A DNA stretch of 64,000 bases from Lantana camara (GCA_037501455.1 CM074856.1:91090001-91154000), one strand, 5' to 3'; counted from the stretch's first letter, positions 34,691-49,183 are shown. Notes: a model not told the origin generated them from the sequence alone. Translations and numbers: made by a program.

Positions 34691-37600
34691 TCAAGTCCGA
34701 ACTGAGTCCTCAAACAACTCCGGATATAAGTTCCTCATTTTCTCCTCAGTTTCCCAAGTCGATTCCTCGGATTTCTGATCCCTCCAAAGTACTCTGACCA
34801 AAGGAATCTGCCGTTTTCTCAATTCTTGCATCTTCTGGTCCTGAATTGCAACCGGATGCTTTTCTATTGTTAAATCCGACTCTAACTGAACCTCTTCAAC
34901 TGGAAGAATAGTGGCCTCATCGGGATGGTACTTGCGGAGCTGAGAAACATGGAAAACGTTGTGTATCCCGGTCAAATTCGGTGGTAGATCCAATCTGTAC
35001 GCCGTTTCTCCAATTCTTTCCAAAATTTCAAATGGCCCTAGGTATCGCGGACTGAGCTTTCCACCTTTACCTATTCGAGTGAAGCCTTTCCTTGGAGATG
35101 CTTTCAGAAAAACTCTATCTCCGACCTCAAACACTAAGGGCCTTCTTCTCTTATCAGCGTAGCTCTTCTGTCGAGCCTGAGCTGCCCTCATTCTTTGTCT
35201 AATCGTATGAACCTTCTCAATAGTAGCAGCAATGTTTTCCTTAGGCTCGGCCCTTTCAAGCTTATTCTCTTCGGTCCATCTCCAATCCTCGATATCCCAA
35301 AATAAAGGCGACCTACACTTTCTTCCATAAAGTGCTTCATAAGGTGCCATCTTAATCGAACCCTGATAACTGTTATTATAAGCAAATTCAACTAGAGCCA
35401 GATGCTCGTCCCACCTATCCTGGAAATCCAAAGCACACGACCGAAGCATATCCTCCAAGTACTGAATTAACCTTTCAGATTGACCGTCCGTTTGAGGATG
35501 CGAAGCGGTACTAAACCTGAGCCTGGTGCCCAAACATTTTTGGAGATTCTGCCAGAAGATCGAAGTAAACCGTGGATCCCGATCCGAAACGATACTAGCC
35601 GGAATTCCATGTAATCTTACAATCTCTCGAACATATAACTCGGCTAGCCTTGGAACTTTCTCGGACATCCGAACCTTGAGGAAATGGGCAGACTTAGTCA
35701 ATCTGTCGACAATTACCCAAATTCCATCAAACCCTCCTTTGACTCTAGGCAAGCCGGACACGAAGTCCATAGTCACTTGCTCCCACTTCCACTCGGGAAT
35801 AGGAAGTGGTTGGAGAGTTCCTCCCGGCTTCTGGTGTTCTGCCTTCACCTTTTGACACGTCAGACATCGCTTCACGAAGTTCGCGACGTCCCTTTTCATG
35901 CCATTCCACCAGAATTTCTCTTTCAGGTCCCGATACATCTTAGTACCTCCCGGATGAATCGAGTACCTCGAGCGATGTGCCTCCTCAAGTACAAGCCTCT
36001 TGAGCTCTTCTGGGACACATATTCTCGCTTCGAACCTTAACAAACCGGAATCATCAATCCCAAACTTAGAATTCGGGTCGTTCTTGGAACGAGCTACCAA
36101 CCTTTGAGTTTCTGCATCTGAATTCTGTGTTTCCAACAGCTGTTCTTTCAAATCTGGTATTGCTGTAAGATTAGCCAACCAAGTTCCCGAAACCAAAATC
36201 TCTGAACCCGAACTTGGAGAACCTGCTTCCAAATTAGCCACACTCACCTTTCTACTCAAGGCATCGGCGACCACGTTTGCTTTACCCGGATGGTATTGAA
36301 TGGTGCAATCATAATCTTCTAACAACTCCATCCAGCGCCTCTGTCTTACATTTAAATCCTTCTGAGAAAAGAGATACTTGAGGCTTTGGTGATCTGTAAA
36401 TACCTCGAACGTGGTACCGTAGAGATAATGTCGCCACTTCATCAAAGCAAACACAACGGCAGCTAATTCGAGATCGTGGGTAGGGTAATTCTTCTCATGT
36501 TCCTTCAATTTCCTCGAAGCATAAGCTACCACTCTACCGTGCTGCATTAAAACACAACCAAGACCTTCTTTGGAAGCATCTGTATAAACCGCATAACCCT
36601 CGGTACCCTCGGGTAAAGTAAGAACCGGTGCTGAAGTTAATTTCACCTTCAATGTCTGAAAACTCGCCTCACACTTATCATCCCATTCGAATTTCACTTC
36701 CTTCTTAGTCAGACGAGTCAACGGAGCAGCAATTTTAGAAAAATCCTTAACAAACCTTCGGTAGTAACCGGCCAGCCCAATAAAGCTTCTAATCTCAGAG
36801 GCATTTCTCGGTCTCTTCCAACAAAGCACGGACTCAACCTTAGATGGATCAACCTCAATCCCATCACCTGAAATTATATGACCCAAAAATACAACTCGGT
36901 CGATCCAGAATTCGCACTTGTTGAATTTTGCGTACAACTTGTGTTCCCTCAAAGTTTCCAAAACGATCCGAAGATGCTGAGCGTGCTCTTCAGCAGACTT
37001 AGAGTACACCAGAATGTCGTCTATAAATATAACCACAAACTTGTCAAGAAACTGCCTGAACACTCGGTGCATCATATCCATAAATACGGCTGGAGCATTA
37101 GTTAATCCAAACGGCATGACAACGAATTCAAAATGCCCATACCGTGTATTAAAACCAGTCTTCGGAATATCTTCCTCTCTAATACGCAGCTGGTAGTAAC
37201 CCTGCCTCAAATCTAACTTAGAATAGACTTTCGAGCCTTGCAGAATATCGAATAATTCCTCGATGTGAGGCAAAGGGTATTTGTTCTTCACTGTCATCCG
37301 ATTCAGCTCACGGTAATCTATACACATCCGTAACGTCCCATCCTTCTTCTTTACAAATAGAACGGGAGCACCCCACGGAGAAGTGCTCGGGCGGATGTAC
37401 CCGCAAGCCAACAGCTCATCAAGCTGCGTTTTTAACTCCTTTAACTCTGCAGGAGCCATTCTGTAGGGAGTCTTCGAGAAAGGCTCTGCTCCGGGATAAA
37501 GGTCGATTACGAACTCGATGTCCCTATCAGGCGGTAGAGAACCCAAAGTCTCAGGGAAAACATCGATATACTCTCGCACGACCTCCGTCTCCTCAAGTTT

Positions 37601-39166
37601 GGCCTGATCCTTCGGTCTATTCAAAAGATAGGCCACGAAACCTGTCGCACCGTCCCGGACCAGTTTACTCGCCTCAACAAAAGAAATAAACGGGCTTAAC
37701 TTCACCTTTTCGCCCTTAAACACCACTGAACCAAAAGAAACTTTCTTACCCCGACAATCCATCTGAGCCCCATGTTTATACAACCAATCCATACCCAAGA
37801 TTACATCATACCTCTGCATCGGCATTTCAATCAAATCTGCGAGGAAAACTCGGCCTTCGAAGCTAACCGGACAACCCCGAAAAACCCTGCAAGTTACTAA
37901 ACTACCACCAAGAGGGGAGCTAACCACGTAATCATGCGCACACAAGGAAATAGGCAAGCACATAGAAGCGGCAATATCCCGGGAAATAAAGGAATGAGTG
38001 ACCCCGGGATCAAATAATGCATGTAATGTAGTGCCATGAATGCTTATAGTACCTTCGATCACGGCATTTGGGTCGATTTCCACAGCTTGCTCTTCTTCAC
38101 CACCCAACGCATAAGCCCTAGCTTGGATTACAGGCCTCGGGTTATCTTTCTTCTTCGGGCATGTGTTCACCATATGATCCTGTGCCCCACAAATGAAACA
38201 TCTCTTATGAAGCCTGAAGCAATTATCCACGTGATGAGGACCCTTGCAATAGGTACATTGCACTTTAGGTGGAGCCGGAAGTGCTAAGGGTCGATTCGGT
38301 TGATTGGGTCCCGCGGGTCGAGGTTGTTTGTTTTGAGGCTTGGCTTGTTGAAAAGTTTGAAATGCCGGCCTCTTTCCGAACTTATTGAAATTCCCCGAGC
38401 TAGACCCTTGCCCGGTATGAGTACTCTTCCTCCTCATCACAACACGCTCTTCTACCCTTAGAGCTTTATCTGTGACCTTTGCCCAAGTGCTCGTGTTAGA
38501 AGCCTCTAGAGCATCTTTCATATCCTCCCGAAGTCCTTGGAGGAATTGAGAAGCCTTGCTTTCATCATCATTGGCAATGTTTGGAGCATAACGAGAGAGC
38601 CTTTCAAACTCGTTGATATAATCAGTGACGGACATACCCCCTTGTTTGAGCTCCATAAATTCTCTCACCCTTCGATTTCTTGTAGCTTTGGGAATATATT
38701 TGTTCTTGAATTCACGAACAAACACCTCCCATGTGATCTCCTCCTCGGTAGTCTCTAGTCTTCCTTGCAAGCTTGACCACCAATTATAAGCTTGGCCCTG
38801 GATCATGGTAAGTGTGCATTGTAGCTTCTCCATAGGCCCACACGGTATGAGATTCCATACCCGGTTCGTTTGCACGAGCCATTCTTCTGCTTGGACGTCA
38901 TTTCCACCCACGAAAACCGGTGGATTCTGGTTCTTGAACTCCCGAAGAGTAGCTGTAATTAGATTTCCTCCATGATTCCCAGCTGGAGGTGCATTGTTTC
39001 TTTCCTGGGCCCTTTGTTCCAAATATACCGCTAATCTCTCCATGAAATTGCCCGGATCCATTTGGGGTGGTGGTGGTGGATTATTATTTTCCGGGTGTGG
39101 AGAATGATCTCGGTGATGACGATGTTCCGGAGATCTATCTCGGCGGTGATATCTTCGGGGAGGCAT
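34691..39166 (-). CDS. gag-pol: Gag-Pol polyprotein, Tekay-type Ty3/Gypsy
   Basis: 1491 codons, uninterrupted, from the ATG at 39166. Gag opens [17 protein letters not shown] with a basic, then proline-rich start. The capsid region follows at about 70-235. Two zinc knuckles lie at about 300-337 ([27 protein letters not shown]). Protease has [13 protein letters not shown] near 384. Reverse transcriptase has [12 protein letters not shown] and FIDDILVYS near 715. RNase H has [10 protein letters not shown] near 860 and [11 protein letters not shown]. Integrase has an HHCC finger at about 1060-1105, then core Asp near 1132 (TMDFVSGLP), Asp near 1194 (VSDRDPRF) and Glu near 1229 (GQSERL). The C-terminus [20 protein letters not shown] is a degenerate chromodomain of the Tekay/Del type, thought to direct insertion to heterochromatin. 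Gag and pol are fused in one frame without a shift. All expected catalytic acids are present. Confidence 0.97.
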   Translation of the reverse strand: MPPRRYHRRDRSPEHRHHRDHSPHPENNNPPPPPQMDPGNFMERLAVYLEQRAQERNNAPPAGNHGGNLITATLREFKNQNPPVFVGGNDVQAEEWLVQTNRVWNLIPCGPMEKLQCTLTMIQGQAYNWWSSLQGRLETTEEEITWEVFVREFKNKYIPKATRNRRVREFMELKQGGMSVTDYINEFERLSRYAPNIANDDESKASQFLQGLREDMKDALEASNTSTWAKVTDKALRVEERVVMRRKSTHTGQGSSSGNFNKFGKRPAFQTFQQAKPQNKQPRPAGPNQPNRPLALPAPPKVQCTYCKGPHHVDNCFRLHKRCFICGAQDHMVNTCPKKKDNPRPVIQARAYALGGEEEQAVEIDPNAVIEGTISIHGTTLHALFDPGVTHSFISRDIAASMCLPISLCAHDYVVSSPLGGSLVTCRVFRGCPVSFEGRVFLADLIEMPMQRYDVILGMDWLYKHGAQMDCRGKKVSFGSVVFKGEKVKLSPFISFVEASKLVRDGATGFVAYLLNRPKDQAKLEETEVVREYIDVFPETLGSLPPDRDIEFVIDLYPGAEPFSKTPYRMAPAELKELKTQLDELLACGYIRPSTSPWGAPVLFVKKKDGTLRMCIDYRELNRMTVKNKYPLPHIEELFDILQGSKVYSKLDLRQGYYQLRIREEDIPKTGFNTRYGHFEFVVMPFGLTNAPAVFMDMMHRVFRQFLDKFVVIFIDDILVYSKSAEEHAQHLRIVLETLREHKLYAKFNKCEFWIDRVVFLGHIISGDGIEVDPSKVESVLCWKRPRNASEIRSFIGLAGYYRRFVKDFSKIAAPLTRLTKKEVKFEWDDKCEASFQTLKVKLTSAPVLTLPEGTEGYAVYTDASKEGLGCVLMQHGRVVAYASRKLKEHEKNYPTHDLELAAVVFALMKWRHYLYGTTFEVFTDHQSLKYLFSQKDLNVRQRRWMELLEDYDCTIQYHPGKANVVADALSRKVSVANLEAGSPSSGSEILVSGTWLANLTAIPDLKEQLLETQNSDAETQRLVARSKNDPNSKFGIDDSGLLRFEARICVPEELKRLVLEEAHRSRYSIHPGGTKMYRDLKEKFWWNGMKRDVANFVKRCLTCQKVKAEHQKPGGTLQPLPIPEWKWEQVTMDFVSGLPRVKGGFDGIWVIVDRLTKSAHFLKVRMSEKVPRLAELYVREIVRLHGIPASIVSDRDPRFTSIFWQNLQKCLGTRLRFSTASHPQTDGQSERLIQYLEDMLRSCALDFQDRWDEHLALVEFAYNNSYQGSIKMAPYEALYGRKCRSPLFWDIEDWRWTEENKLERAEPKENIAATIEKVHTIRQRMRAAQARQKSYADKRRRPLVFEVGDRVFLKASPRKGFTRIGKGGKLSPRYLGPFEILERIGETAYRLDLPPNLTGIHNVFHVSQLRKYHPDEATILPVEEVQLESDLTIEKHPVAIQDQKMQELRKRQIPLVRVLWRDQKSEESTWETEEKMRNLYPELFEDSVRT

Positions 39167-39342
39167 ATTTCTACATAAGAAAAGGTTTCAATTCATATGC
39201 GTGAGGGTTAGTACATGTTCATGTGCACGATTAACAAGAAGATAAACAAATAATCACATAAATGCATATAACCACATTGTCCTAAGCCGTACGACCTAGA
39301 CTCACCCGACACGACTCTAGAGCTCCGGTTTTGCAACCTAGG

Positions 39343-39354
39343 GCTCTGATACCA
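39343..39354 (-). other. primer-binding site, Tekay element
   Basis: On the reverse strand TGGTATCAGAGC, an exact initiator-Met tRNA complement, lies nine bases after the 5' LTR end (39364). The candidate 3' splice site CCTTTTCTTATGTAG ends at 39171, four bases before the gag ATG. Confidence 0.93.
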
Positions 39355-39363
39355 CTATAAGGA

Positions 39364-42009
39364 TGTGACGCCCGGAACGGTGGGCCACCACATCCCCCGT
39401 ACCTAAACCCGAACCCACATATGAAATGGATTTCCATACATGAGTCCCAGTCTAGGCGAACGGAACCTACACTCACTCCTTAGGCTAAGCGGGGCTAAAA
39501 CTCGGACAGAGCGCGCAAAACAAACATATAAATGCGGAAGCAATAACATAAGGATCGAAAAGAGCTCTATAACAAACATTTATGTCATATACAATGGCCT
39601 CACGGCCCAAAAGATCGAGTATAAACATCAAAAGCCCACAATTCAGCAAAAATATAATTCTAGCATCGAATACATAATAAGAGTATCCAAAATGCAAGAA
39701 GTATGAATGCAACTCGACCTAGACACACAAGTACAAGACTAAGACTCGCACTTCCCCGCCTAGCTCGAAACAACCTGCACTGAAGGTGGGAAAAGAGAGG
39801 GGTCAGTCAAAACTCGACTGAGTGAGGGGCTAAACGCACACCCACACTTAAATACATATAGAGCAGAGCAAATTACAACGGGGATAATCATGAATCGAGG
39901 CTAGGGTTTTTCATACCAAATCATTTTCCAAAGAAAGCATATAATATAAAGGAAAACCTATCTCGATCCATAACCTATCAAACATAACATAAACATAAGT
40001 CCGGCGAGAACGGACTATCCCTTACTCCATCAAACATAACATAAAATCGAATTCAAATCAAAATTCCAACCTCACATCCATGGTGTATCGGGAATCAAAC
40101 CCTAACACCTACATTACCAAACACATACGGGGCAGCTAACCCACAATATGCCTTCCCCGGTTATCCACCGAGGGCTCAAGATACCACGCCTTCCCAACCT
40201 CCATAGGTCGTATGTGAATACCTCAAATGAGAACGTGCACAGGGGTCATAACCGGCGACCCCGTGGTCGTCCCGGGTCTCCCTTACCCACGTCTCCGGGC
40301 CCAACAAACCAAATCAAACCAAACTCCCATCTTTCAGGGTACAACTCGCTCAAACATAACATATACGATTAACGAGTTTCAAAACATAGCTTACTTATGC
40401 CAATACTTATACCAATTTCGAAAGCGTAAAGTTTATTTCACAAAATCATAACATAATTTAGGCACTCGTATTTAATATATATACAAGGTATATAATCGCA
40501 TACGGGGTAGGAAAACAACACATAATAGGTCTTAGGTCGCTTACCTAATACAAAGGATCCTAACCTCACCTTTGCAAAAGTAGAAGGAAGGCAAAGCGGG
40601 CGAACGAACACTTAAACCTCGGGCTCACGAACTTCTGGAAGAGGCTCTGAAACAAAAGAAGACAAGACCCGAGACTTAGACTCAATAATGTACCAATTAG
40701 ACGCACGGCGATGCAAATAGATGCTATGAATGCAAGAAATATCAAATGAACACTTAAACGTTACCAAATTATAATTACATATATTCAATATATATACAAC
40801 ACGTGCATGTACAGTAGCATGCAAACAAAAATGCATGAGAAACAAAGGGTGACACGCCCGTGTCACCGAAATGTACTAAGCCGTGACACCCCCGTGTCAC
40901 GGTACAGCGGAAAAACATACATGAAAATAAGGTGACACGCCCGTGTCACAAAAACAAAGCAAACCGTGACACCCCCGTGTCACGGTACAGAAAATCGGCC
41001 CGACCAAGCATGCACCCCCGTGTCACACTGAAGAGAACAAAAGTGACACGCCCGTGTCACTGTTCGAAACAGGAAAATAAACAGGGCATGCAGCGTGACA
41101 GCAACAACAACCAACAAAACACCAACTTTCAACCAACAAATGCAACCAAAACTTGCATAAACATGTGACCATACTTAAAGCACAATAAAATCTAGCATAT
41201 AATCCCAAATCATGCATTGATCAACAAGATTTCACCAAATGAAACCCATAATCCAACCTATGATCTAAGCTCCTAAACTTCACAACATGTGCATAAATCT
41301 TAAGCTCAAAGTTGCTAAACATGCTTCCGAAACTATTACACAAATCAACCAACACATACCAAAGCCCTAGCTACCACATAAATCCAAGAAATTCATCAAA
41401 GTTCCACAATTACCTCAAAGGAAAGAAATGAAAGAAGAGAAGAAGAGATGATGTTGATGATGCTTGAATGCTCATAAAACTCACAATTATGAAGCTTGAA
41501 AGATGAAATTTTCCTCCACTTGGCAAGGGTTTTGATCGGTTGTCTTGTGAGCAAAAGAAGAGATGGAGCAAGGTATGTATGAAAGGAAGGAAAGGAAAGG
41601 AATGTAATATGCTGCTATGAAGAAAGGAGAAATGGCCAAAATTGCTATTAAACCCCTCCATTATTTAAGTCATGCAAGTGAGTCCCCAAGCTTTCGAAGT
41701 GCGATCAATTAAGTCCAACGCAATTAAGTATTCAAGGTTCATGAATGATCACTTAAGGTCATAACGAGATTAAATCAAGTTCGGGAATTACATTCACATA
41801 TCAAAAATTGATAAATTTCATATCATAAATCACTTGAGGCAAATTTTTGACATATAATTCAAATATTTCATGTAAATTCAAATAATTCATATAAGAATTA
41901 AAATTAACTAATTCAAATAAACAATTAGAATAAATACAAAATGCGTAAATAATAATTTTAAAAGCGCACATACGTCATACCTGTACGGTCTGAAAGTCGG
42001 GGTGTCACA
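39364..42009 (-). repeat. 5' LTR of the Tekay element
   Basis: Same 2646-bp sequence as 32017-34662, offset 7347 with no indel. It would carry the active promoter on the reverse strand. Candidate donor at 41413, palindrome array at 40848-41060, hairpin at 40137-40163. Confidence 0.95.
40848..41060 (-). repeat. GTGACAC-GTGTCAC palindrome array, 5' LTR
   Basis: Identical by eye to 33501-33713, same five and a half blocks. As transcribed, it lies about 350 bp after the candidate splice donor at 41413. Confidence 0.9.
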
Positions 42010-42540
42010 TCCTTCATCATACTAGCATTCCTAACTCATGGAAACACTTCACTTACACTTTCTAAATCGTTCAAACCTTAAGTTATTAGAATTGCTTCAA
42101 GATACCAGTAGGACCGGAAAAACAACATAATGACTTCTTGTGCCTTTATAGGTCTTACCATTGCTAAATGTATTACGTGTATTAAGTGCTCCTACCTGAA
42201 AATTTTATTCATATGATCATCTGCAAATCATTTTTAACTATCATGCATTACATACTCTCTATAAAAATGATTGCAGCTCATGATACTTCCCCAAAAGTAA
42301 CTATAAAGGTACGCACTCTAAACACGCTAGTTGCCATCCTACAAGATGCTGGCGCCATTCATTCATTGCATCACTTATGTGCACATTCAAATTTCTTACT
42401 TGAACAATTACCTTATGTGTTTGAAGTAAGTCCTCCTTTGTAAATCTGTCTTATCATGAATGGAGGATACCAACATTACTTAAAGATATTATGAAACATG
42501 AGGAGAATCTGAGGACAAATTCTTTTTAAGGGGGAAGGAT
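42010..42540 (+). mobile_element. tandem LARD internal segment 1, right part
   Basis: Starts with the second TCCTT copy (42010-42014) and continues the sequence broken at 32016. It ends in the polypurine tract CTTTTTAAGGGGGAAGGAT (42522-42540) directly before LTR 2. The 85-codon frame at 42186-42443 is shifted in segment 2 (81 codons, different C-terminus) and is not supported as a gene. Confidence 0.88.
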
Positions 42541-45168
42541 TGTAACAGCCCGAAACAGGGGCATGTTGGAAATTACAAAAATACCCCTACAACCCTAGAA
42601 TTTTCCTACATTCTCGAAAGTACTCTTACTATCCAATATTGTGACCAAAAGAATCCTCACATTCTTTCAAGGATCTTGACACTCTCCGTGAACCATAATT
42701 CCCATCCTAACTCTAGTAGCATAAAAAATCGGCAAAACCCTAGCATATAACTCGATCGTAAATAACTCTTTACTCATCTACTTTTCGATATTCAATTTTA
42801 TAACCAAAATGATCCTTGAATTATTTTGTGAATTTTCATGCATTTACCAAAACTTGATTCCAATCATAGCATTTTATAAATATTTTCCCTTTTAAAAATT
42901 ATTATTTTATTTTAAACAATTAGCTTTCATTCAATATTCGAAATTTTACTCAAAACGTTTCTTGAAATTTTCTCTAAAATATGATAATTTATACAACCTT
43001 TAGACTTCGTCATAGCTTCGTTTATATAATTTTCTCATGATTTTCATCATCTTTAATATTCATAATTTATAAACGAAAACTCTAAATATTCCACATTTAT
43101 AATCATAACGAAGCTTATTTTTCACTCATTCTTTCATTAATTTACTACTTCAAGTTTTCACTTCTCGACTCTTAAATAAATTTTATACCATTTTATATTT
43201 ATTTTTAGACCTTCTAGAATGTTTTAATAAATGGATGCAATTTCTCCACTATTCTTATATAGTTACCAAGCATTTGTTTAAGCTATAAGACAACCACATT
43301 TTCCACTTAGCTACCAAGCATTTGTTTAGGTTATGAAGCATCCACATCTCCCCTAAACTCTTAGAAATTTCTCTAAGACCCCTCATGACTACCTATAAAT
43401 ATCCCCTAAACCTCACATTTCAAGAACACACAAAATCCTCTCATTTCTCTATCATTTTCGGCCCAAGCTCTCTCCCTACATAAGGTGTGCTTTTCTTTTA
43501 TTATTTCATGCTTTATATTATGTTCTTAATATATTATGAATTATAGCATGCTTAGATTTAATTAAATTATGCTTTAGGAATTTTATTTTATGAAATATAT
43601 GCATAATTGTTAGTTTTAAATACAATGTGTGTACATTATGGAATTTTATTAAATTAAATGCATGAATTATGATATGATATAATTTGGGTATATGTTTAAA
43701 CAATTATGATCTTGTTTGATTAAATTCATGCCTAGAATAATTTATTTAGAATTAATTTTCTGATTAAAGTTACATAAAGTGCTACGTTATGAGTTCAATT
43801 ATGTGTTATGGATTTAGAACTTGTTAGATCTGATCATGAACTAATATGAACACATTCATAAGTTTAAGAATACATTCATAATGTTCTTGATCAATTTTAA
43901 GTGCACGTGTGATAGTGTGTGAGTGTGTGTGTTCGATTTAGGGTTATAAAGTGTTTTATTCATAAGAAATTGAATAGTAAATGTTTTAAATAGTAATTTT
44001 GACTTTTGGTCAACCCATAGGCTGAATATTTCTAAAATATTATTAAAATAATTATAAAATTAGTTTTGGAATTTTTAAATAAGATTTTATCCGAATTTTC
44101 CAAAAATCGATAAATTGTGAATTATTTTCAAAATATAACCTACATTGTCAAATTAAATTCTAAATTTCATTTATAATGTTATAATTAAGATTATAATGCG
44201 ATTAATAAATATTTTAGTGGTTAAAGAATTCACGAAACCTGATTAGTTACTTAATTTCCCTTAAATGGTTAAAATTAGAGTCTACCGGGAATTCTCTAAC
44301 ATGATATAGTTTATGAGTTTACTTGATTAAAATAATGTGTAACCCTTTTATGCATGAACAATATGTGCTTATTTGATTAATATAAGGAACCTAGTTCTAA
44401 GCCTATAGTAGTTAATACTTTCAGGCGCACTGGAATCCACATTACAATGTCTGACTACCGGTATAGGTGAGGGTTAAAATGTTTTCAACTGGAATCATGC
44501 TATACATATGTATCTGTACAAAAACTATTTCCAAGCCTACCTATCATTTTGATTTACTACCCTATATACATATTATTGTACTACAATGTCACTCTTAAGG
44601 GAAAAATACTTTCATGACGGAATCAACGTTTTACTAAGACATTATATATTCCAAGTCCACTTTATCAAAACATTGATTCCGGGTTATGCAAGCAAAATAT
44701 TGTTCTTGATTCATGTTATGGGCCCCGGCTGTATCCGTAGCGAGCAATTACCCGGAAGGTATCGGGCCGAGGGTTTTGTTGGTGCTGTGGACTTCCACCA
44801 CCTCTTGGTAGTGGTTTAACGGGAGGTTAGTTACTCCACGCCAAGGGATGAGGGAGAGATAGCTGCCTCCCGAATCGTGTTCGTGATCTCTAGGGTTTGA
44901 TTCCCTATTGACATCAAGGAGTAGTGGAGTTAATATTCTTGGTCTTATTGAAGTATCCGAGCCTGATCAGCCCGATACTATTTTACCAATTATTTAAGGA
45001 GTTATGGATGGAGAGGCCTAGCTTGCGGGCATTAATGTTCTTGTTACAAACGGTTCATATTTCTACAAATATTCCAAACTACCCTTATCCCTGTTTTACA
45101 ATTATTATGAATCGTTTCCTATTTGTTATATCCTATTTTTAATATTTCTGATCAAGATCTTCTTGATC

Positions 45169-45247
<79 letters not shown>

Positions 45248-45691
45248 TCAATAAGTTATTATACCCCCCTTCACTTAGTCACTTTGACTAACCCTCTCGC
45301 CTATTTTTAAAATGCATGATTTCAGGAATCAATGAACGACAACTAGAGGTATCTTGATACATTACAACCATAGGTGGGATCCGATCCTAAGAGTACACTG
45401 TCTTGAGCCTACTCTCTGTAGAAACAAACCATCTCATACTTTGTCCTTGCATGTAAACCTGTTGTACTCTTTTGCGAACTACTTTGATCAATAATGATAA
45501 TCCTTGCTCATTGTACGTTATCCTCCCCGTTCATTGGTAAAGTTGAATCTCTTTATCTTCCGCTGCACTATGACATATACTCCATTCATATATTATCCTG
45601 ACCGTTCGCCGTAGTATTTCCTGAGTGTTGGGTCTAACCTCCACTCAGGGAGTATTGCGGTGCGGGGTTGTAGTGTTGGGGAGGCGCTACA
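42541..45691 (+). repeat. tandem LARD, LTR 2
   Basis: TGTAACAGCCCGAAACAGGGG...GAGGCGCTACA, 3151 bp, the only LTR of the three with an intact CA end. TATA at 43394, candidate donor at 43495, hairpin at 44749-44775, long (TA)n at about 45175-45240. It keeps the segment CTCTCGCCTATTTTTAAAAT that LTR 1 lacks. Confidence 0.9.
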
Positions 45692-46501
45692 ATTAAAGTG
45701 TATCAGAGCCCCAGGTTGCGGAAATCTGGGGTTCATCATTCATAGAATCTCATACGTACTCTCATGTCTTTAGTGCTTAAATTGTGATCAATCACTGTTG
45801 GGGCGGCCGACCAACATGTGATTTGTTACAATTGTAAGTACTAAACCCTTCCTCGATCAAGTCAAGCATACAGTCTTAACCCACACCAAAATCCCCAGTT
45901 TTATCAAATCCTTCAGTACTCTTCAAAATTATCAAATTCTTGGTAGATTCGGTTACATGATCTACATCTCCTTCATCATACTAGCATTCCTAACTCATGG
46001 AAACACTTCACTTACACTTTCTAAATCGTTCAAACCTTAAGTTATTAGAATTGCTTCAAGATACCACTAGGACCGGAAAAATAACATAATGACTTCCTGT
46101 GCCTTTATAGGTCTCACCATTGCTAAATGTATTACGTGTATTAAGTGCTCCTACCTGAAAATTTTATTCATATGATCATCTACAAGTCATTTCTAACTAT
46201 CATGCATTACATACTCTCTATAAAGATGATTGCAGCTCATGATACTTCCCCAAAAGTAACTATAAAAGGTACGCACTCTAAACACGCCAGTTGCCATCCT
46301 ACAAGATCCTGGCGCCATGCATTCATTGCTATCACCTATGTGCACATTCAAATTTCTTACTTGAACAATTACCTTATGTGTTTAAAGTAAGTCTTCCTTT
46401 AGAAACCTGTCTTATCATGAATGGAGGATACCAACATTACTTAAAGATATTATGAAACATGAGGAGAATCTGAGGACAGATTCTTTTTAAGGGGGAAGGA
46501 T
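45692..46501 (+). mobile_element. tandem LARD internal segment 2
   Basis: 810 bp, the uninterrupted version of the segment split at 32016/42010. Primer site TGTATCAGAGCC at 45699-45710, unfilled Tekay target TCCTT at 45969-45973, polypurine tract just before 46502. No gene. Confidence 0.9.
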
Positions 46502-49139
46502 TGTAATAGCCCGAAACAGGGGCATGTTGGAAATTACGAAAATACCCTTACAACCCCAGAATTTTCCTACATTCCCGAAAGTACTTTTACTATCCAATAT
46601 TGTGACCAAAAGAATCCTCACATTATTTTGAGGATCTTGACACTCTCCGTGAACCATAATTCCCATCCTAACTCTAGTAGCATCAAAAATCGGCAAAACC
46701 CTAGCTTATAGTTCGATCGTAAATAACTCTTTACTCATCTACCTTTCGATATTCAATATTATAACCAAAACGATCCTTGAATTATTTTGTGAATTTTCAT
46801 GCATTTACCAAAACTTGATTCGAATCATAGCATATTTTATAAATATTTTCCCTTTTAAAAATTATTATTTTATTTCAAACAATTAGCTTTCATTCAATAT
46901 TCGAAATTTTACTCAAAACGTTTCTTGAAATTTTCTCTAAAATATGATAATTTTTACAACCTTTAAACTTCGTCATAGCTTCGTTTATATAATTTTCTCA
47001 TGATTTTCATCATCTTTAATATTCAAAATTTATAAACGAAAACTCTAAATATTCCACATTTATAATCATAACGAAGCTTATTTTTCACTCATTCTTTCAT
47101 TAATTTACTACTTCAAGTTTTCACTTCTCGACTCTTGAATAAATTTTATACCATTTTATATTTATTTTTAGACCCTCTAGAAAGTTTTAATAAATGGATG
47201 CAATTTTTCCATAATTCTTATATAGTTACCAAACAATTGTTTAAGCAATAAGACAACCACATTTTCCAATTAGCTACCAAGCATTTGTTTAGGTTATGAA
47301 GCATCCACATCTCCCCTAAACTCTTAGAAATTGCTCTAAGACCCCTCATGACTACCTATAAATATCCCCTAAACCTCACATTTCAAGAGCACACAAAATC
47401 CTCTCATTTCTCTCTCATTTTCGGCCCAAGCTCTCTCCCTACATAAGGTGTGCTTTTCTTTTATTATTTCATGCTTTATATTATGTTCTTAATATATTAT
47501 GAATTATAGCATGCTTAGATTTAATTAAATTATGCTTTAGGAATTTTATTTTATGAAATATATGCATAATTGTTAGTTTTAAATACAATGTGTGTACATT
47601 ATGGAATTTTATTTAATTAAATGCATGAATTATGATATGATATAATTTGGGTATATGTTTAAACAATTATTATCTTGTTTGATTAAATTCATGCCTAGAA
47701 TAATTTATTTAGAATTAATTTTATGATTAAAGTTACATAAAGTGCTCCGTTATGAGTTTAATTATGTGTTATGGACTTAGAACTTGTTAGATCCGATCAT
47801 GAACTAATATGAACACATTCATAAGTTTAAGAACTCATTCATAATGTTCTTGATCAATTTTAAGTGCACGTGTGATAGTGTGTGAGTGTGTGTGTTCGAT
47901 TTTGTGTTATAAAGTGTTTAATTCATAAGAAATTAAATAGTAAATGTTTTAAATAGTAATTTTGACTTTTTAGTCAACCCATAGGCTGAATATTTCGAAG
48001 ATATTATTAAAATAATTATAAAATTAGTTTTGGAATTTTTAAATAAGATTTTATCCGAATTTTCCAAAAATCGGTAAATTATGAATTATTTTCAAAATAT
48101 AACCTACATTGTCAAATTAAATTCTAAATTTCATTTATAATGTTATAGTTAAGATTATAATGTGATTAATAAATATTTTAGTGGTTAAAGAATTCACGAA
48201 ACCTGATTAGTTACTTAATTTCACTTAAATGGTTAAAATTAGAGTCTACCGGGAATTCTCTAACATGATATAGTTTATGTGTTTACTTGATTAAAATAAT
48301 GTGTAACCCTTTTATGCATGAACATTATGTGCTTATTTGATTAATATAAGGAACCTAGTTCTAAGCATATAGTAGTTAATACTTTCAGGCGCACTGGAAT
48401 CCACATTACAATGTCTGACTACCGGTATAGGTGAGGATTAAAATGTTTTCAACTGGAATCATGCTATACATATGTATCTGTATAAAAACTATTTCCAGGC
48501 CTACCTATCATTTTGATTTACTAACCTATATACATATTATTATACTACAATGTCCCTCTTAAGGGAAAAATACTTTCATGCCGGAATCAACGTTTTACTA
48601 AGACATTATATATTTCAAGTGCACTTTATCAAAACATTGATTCCGGGTTATGCAAGCAAAATATTATTCTTGATTCATGTTATGGGCCCTGGCTGTATCC
48701 GTAGCGAGCAATTACCCGGAAGGTATCGGGCCGAGGGTATTGTTGGTGCTGTGGACTTCCACCACCTCTTGGTAGTGGTTTAACGGGAGGTTAGTTACTC
48801 CACGCCAAGGGATGAGGGAGAGATAGCTGCCTCCCGAATCGTGTTCGTGGTCTCTAGGGTTTGATTCCCTATTGACATCAAGGAGTAGTGGAGTTAATAT
48901 TCTTGGTCTTATTGAAGTATCCGAGCCTGATCAGCCCGATACTATTTTACCAATTATTTAAGGAGTTATGGATGGAGAGGCCTAGCTTGCGGGCATTAAT
49001 GTTCTTATTACAAACGGTTCATATTTCTACAAATATTCCAAACTACCCTTGTCCCTGTTTTACAATTATTATGAATCGTTTCCTATTTGTTATATCCTAT
49101 TGTTAATATTTCTGATCAAGATCTTCTTGATCATATACA

Positions 49140-49183
<44 letters not shown>

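Larger units (their letters stand above)
32017..42009 (-). mobile_element. complete young Tekay/Del-type Gypsy element
   Basis: 9993 bp, reverse strand. LTRs are 2646 bp each (39364-42009 upstream, 32017-34662 downstream) with no length difference. I found four base differences by eye (32053/39400, 32527/39874, 32540/39887, 32866/40213), all transitions. Perfect 5-bp duplication TCCTT at 32012-32016 and 42010-42014. Primer site, single long gag-pol frame and polypurine tract are all present. The unfilled target is preserved at 45969-45973. Near-identical LTRs mark this as the most recent insertion that can be dated here, and it may be competent. Confidence 0.96.
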
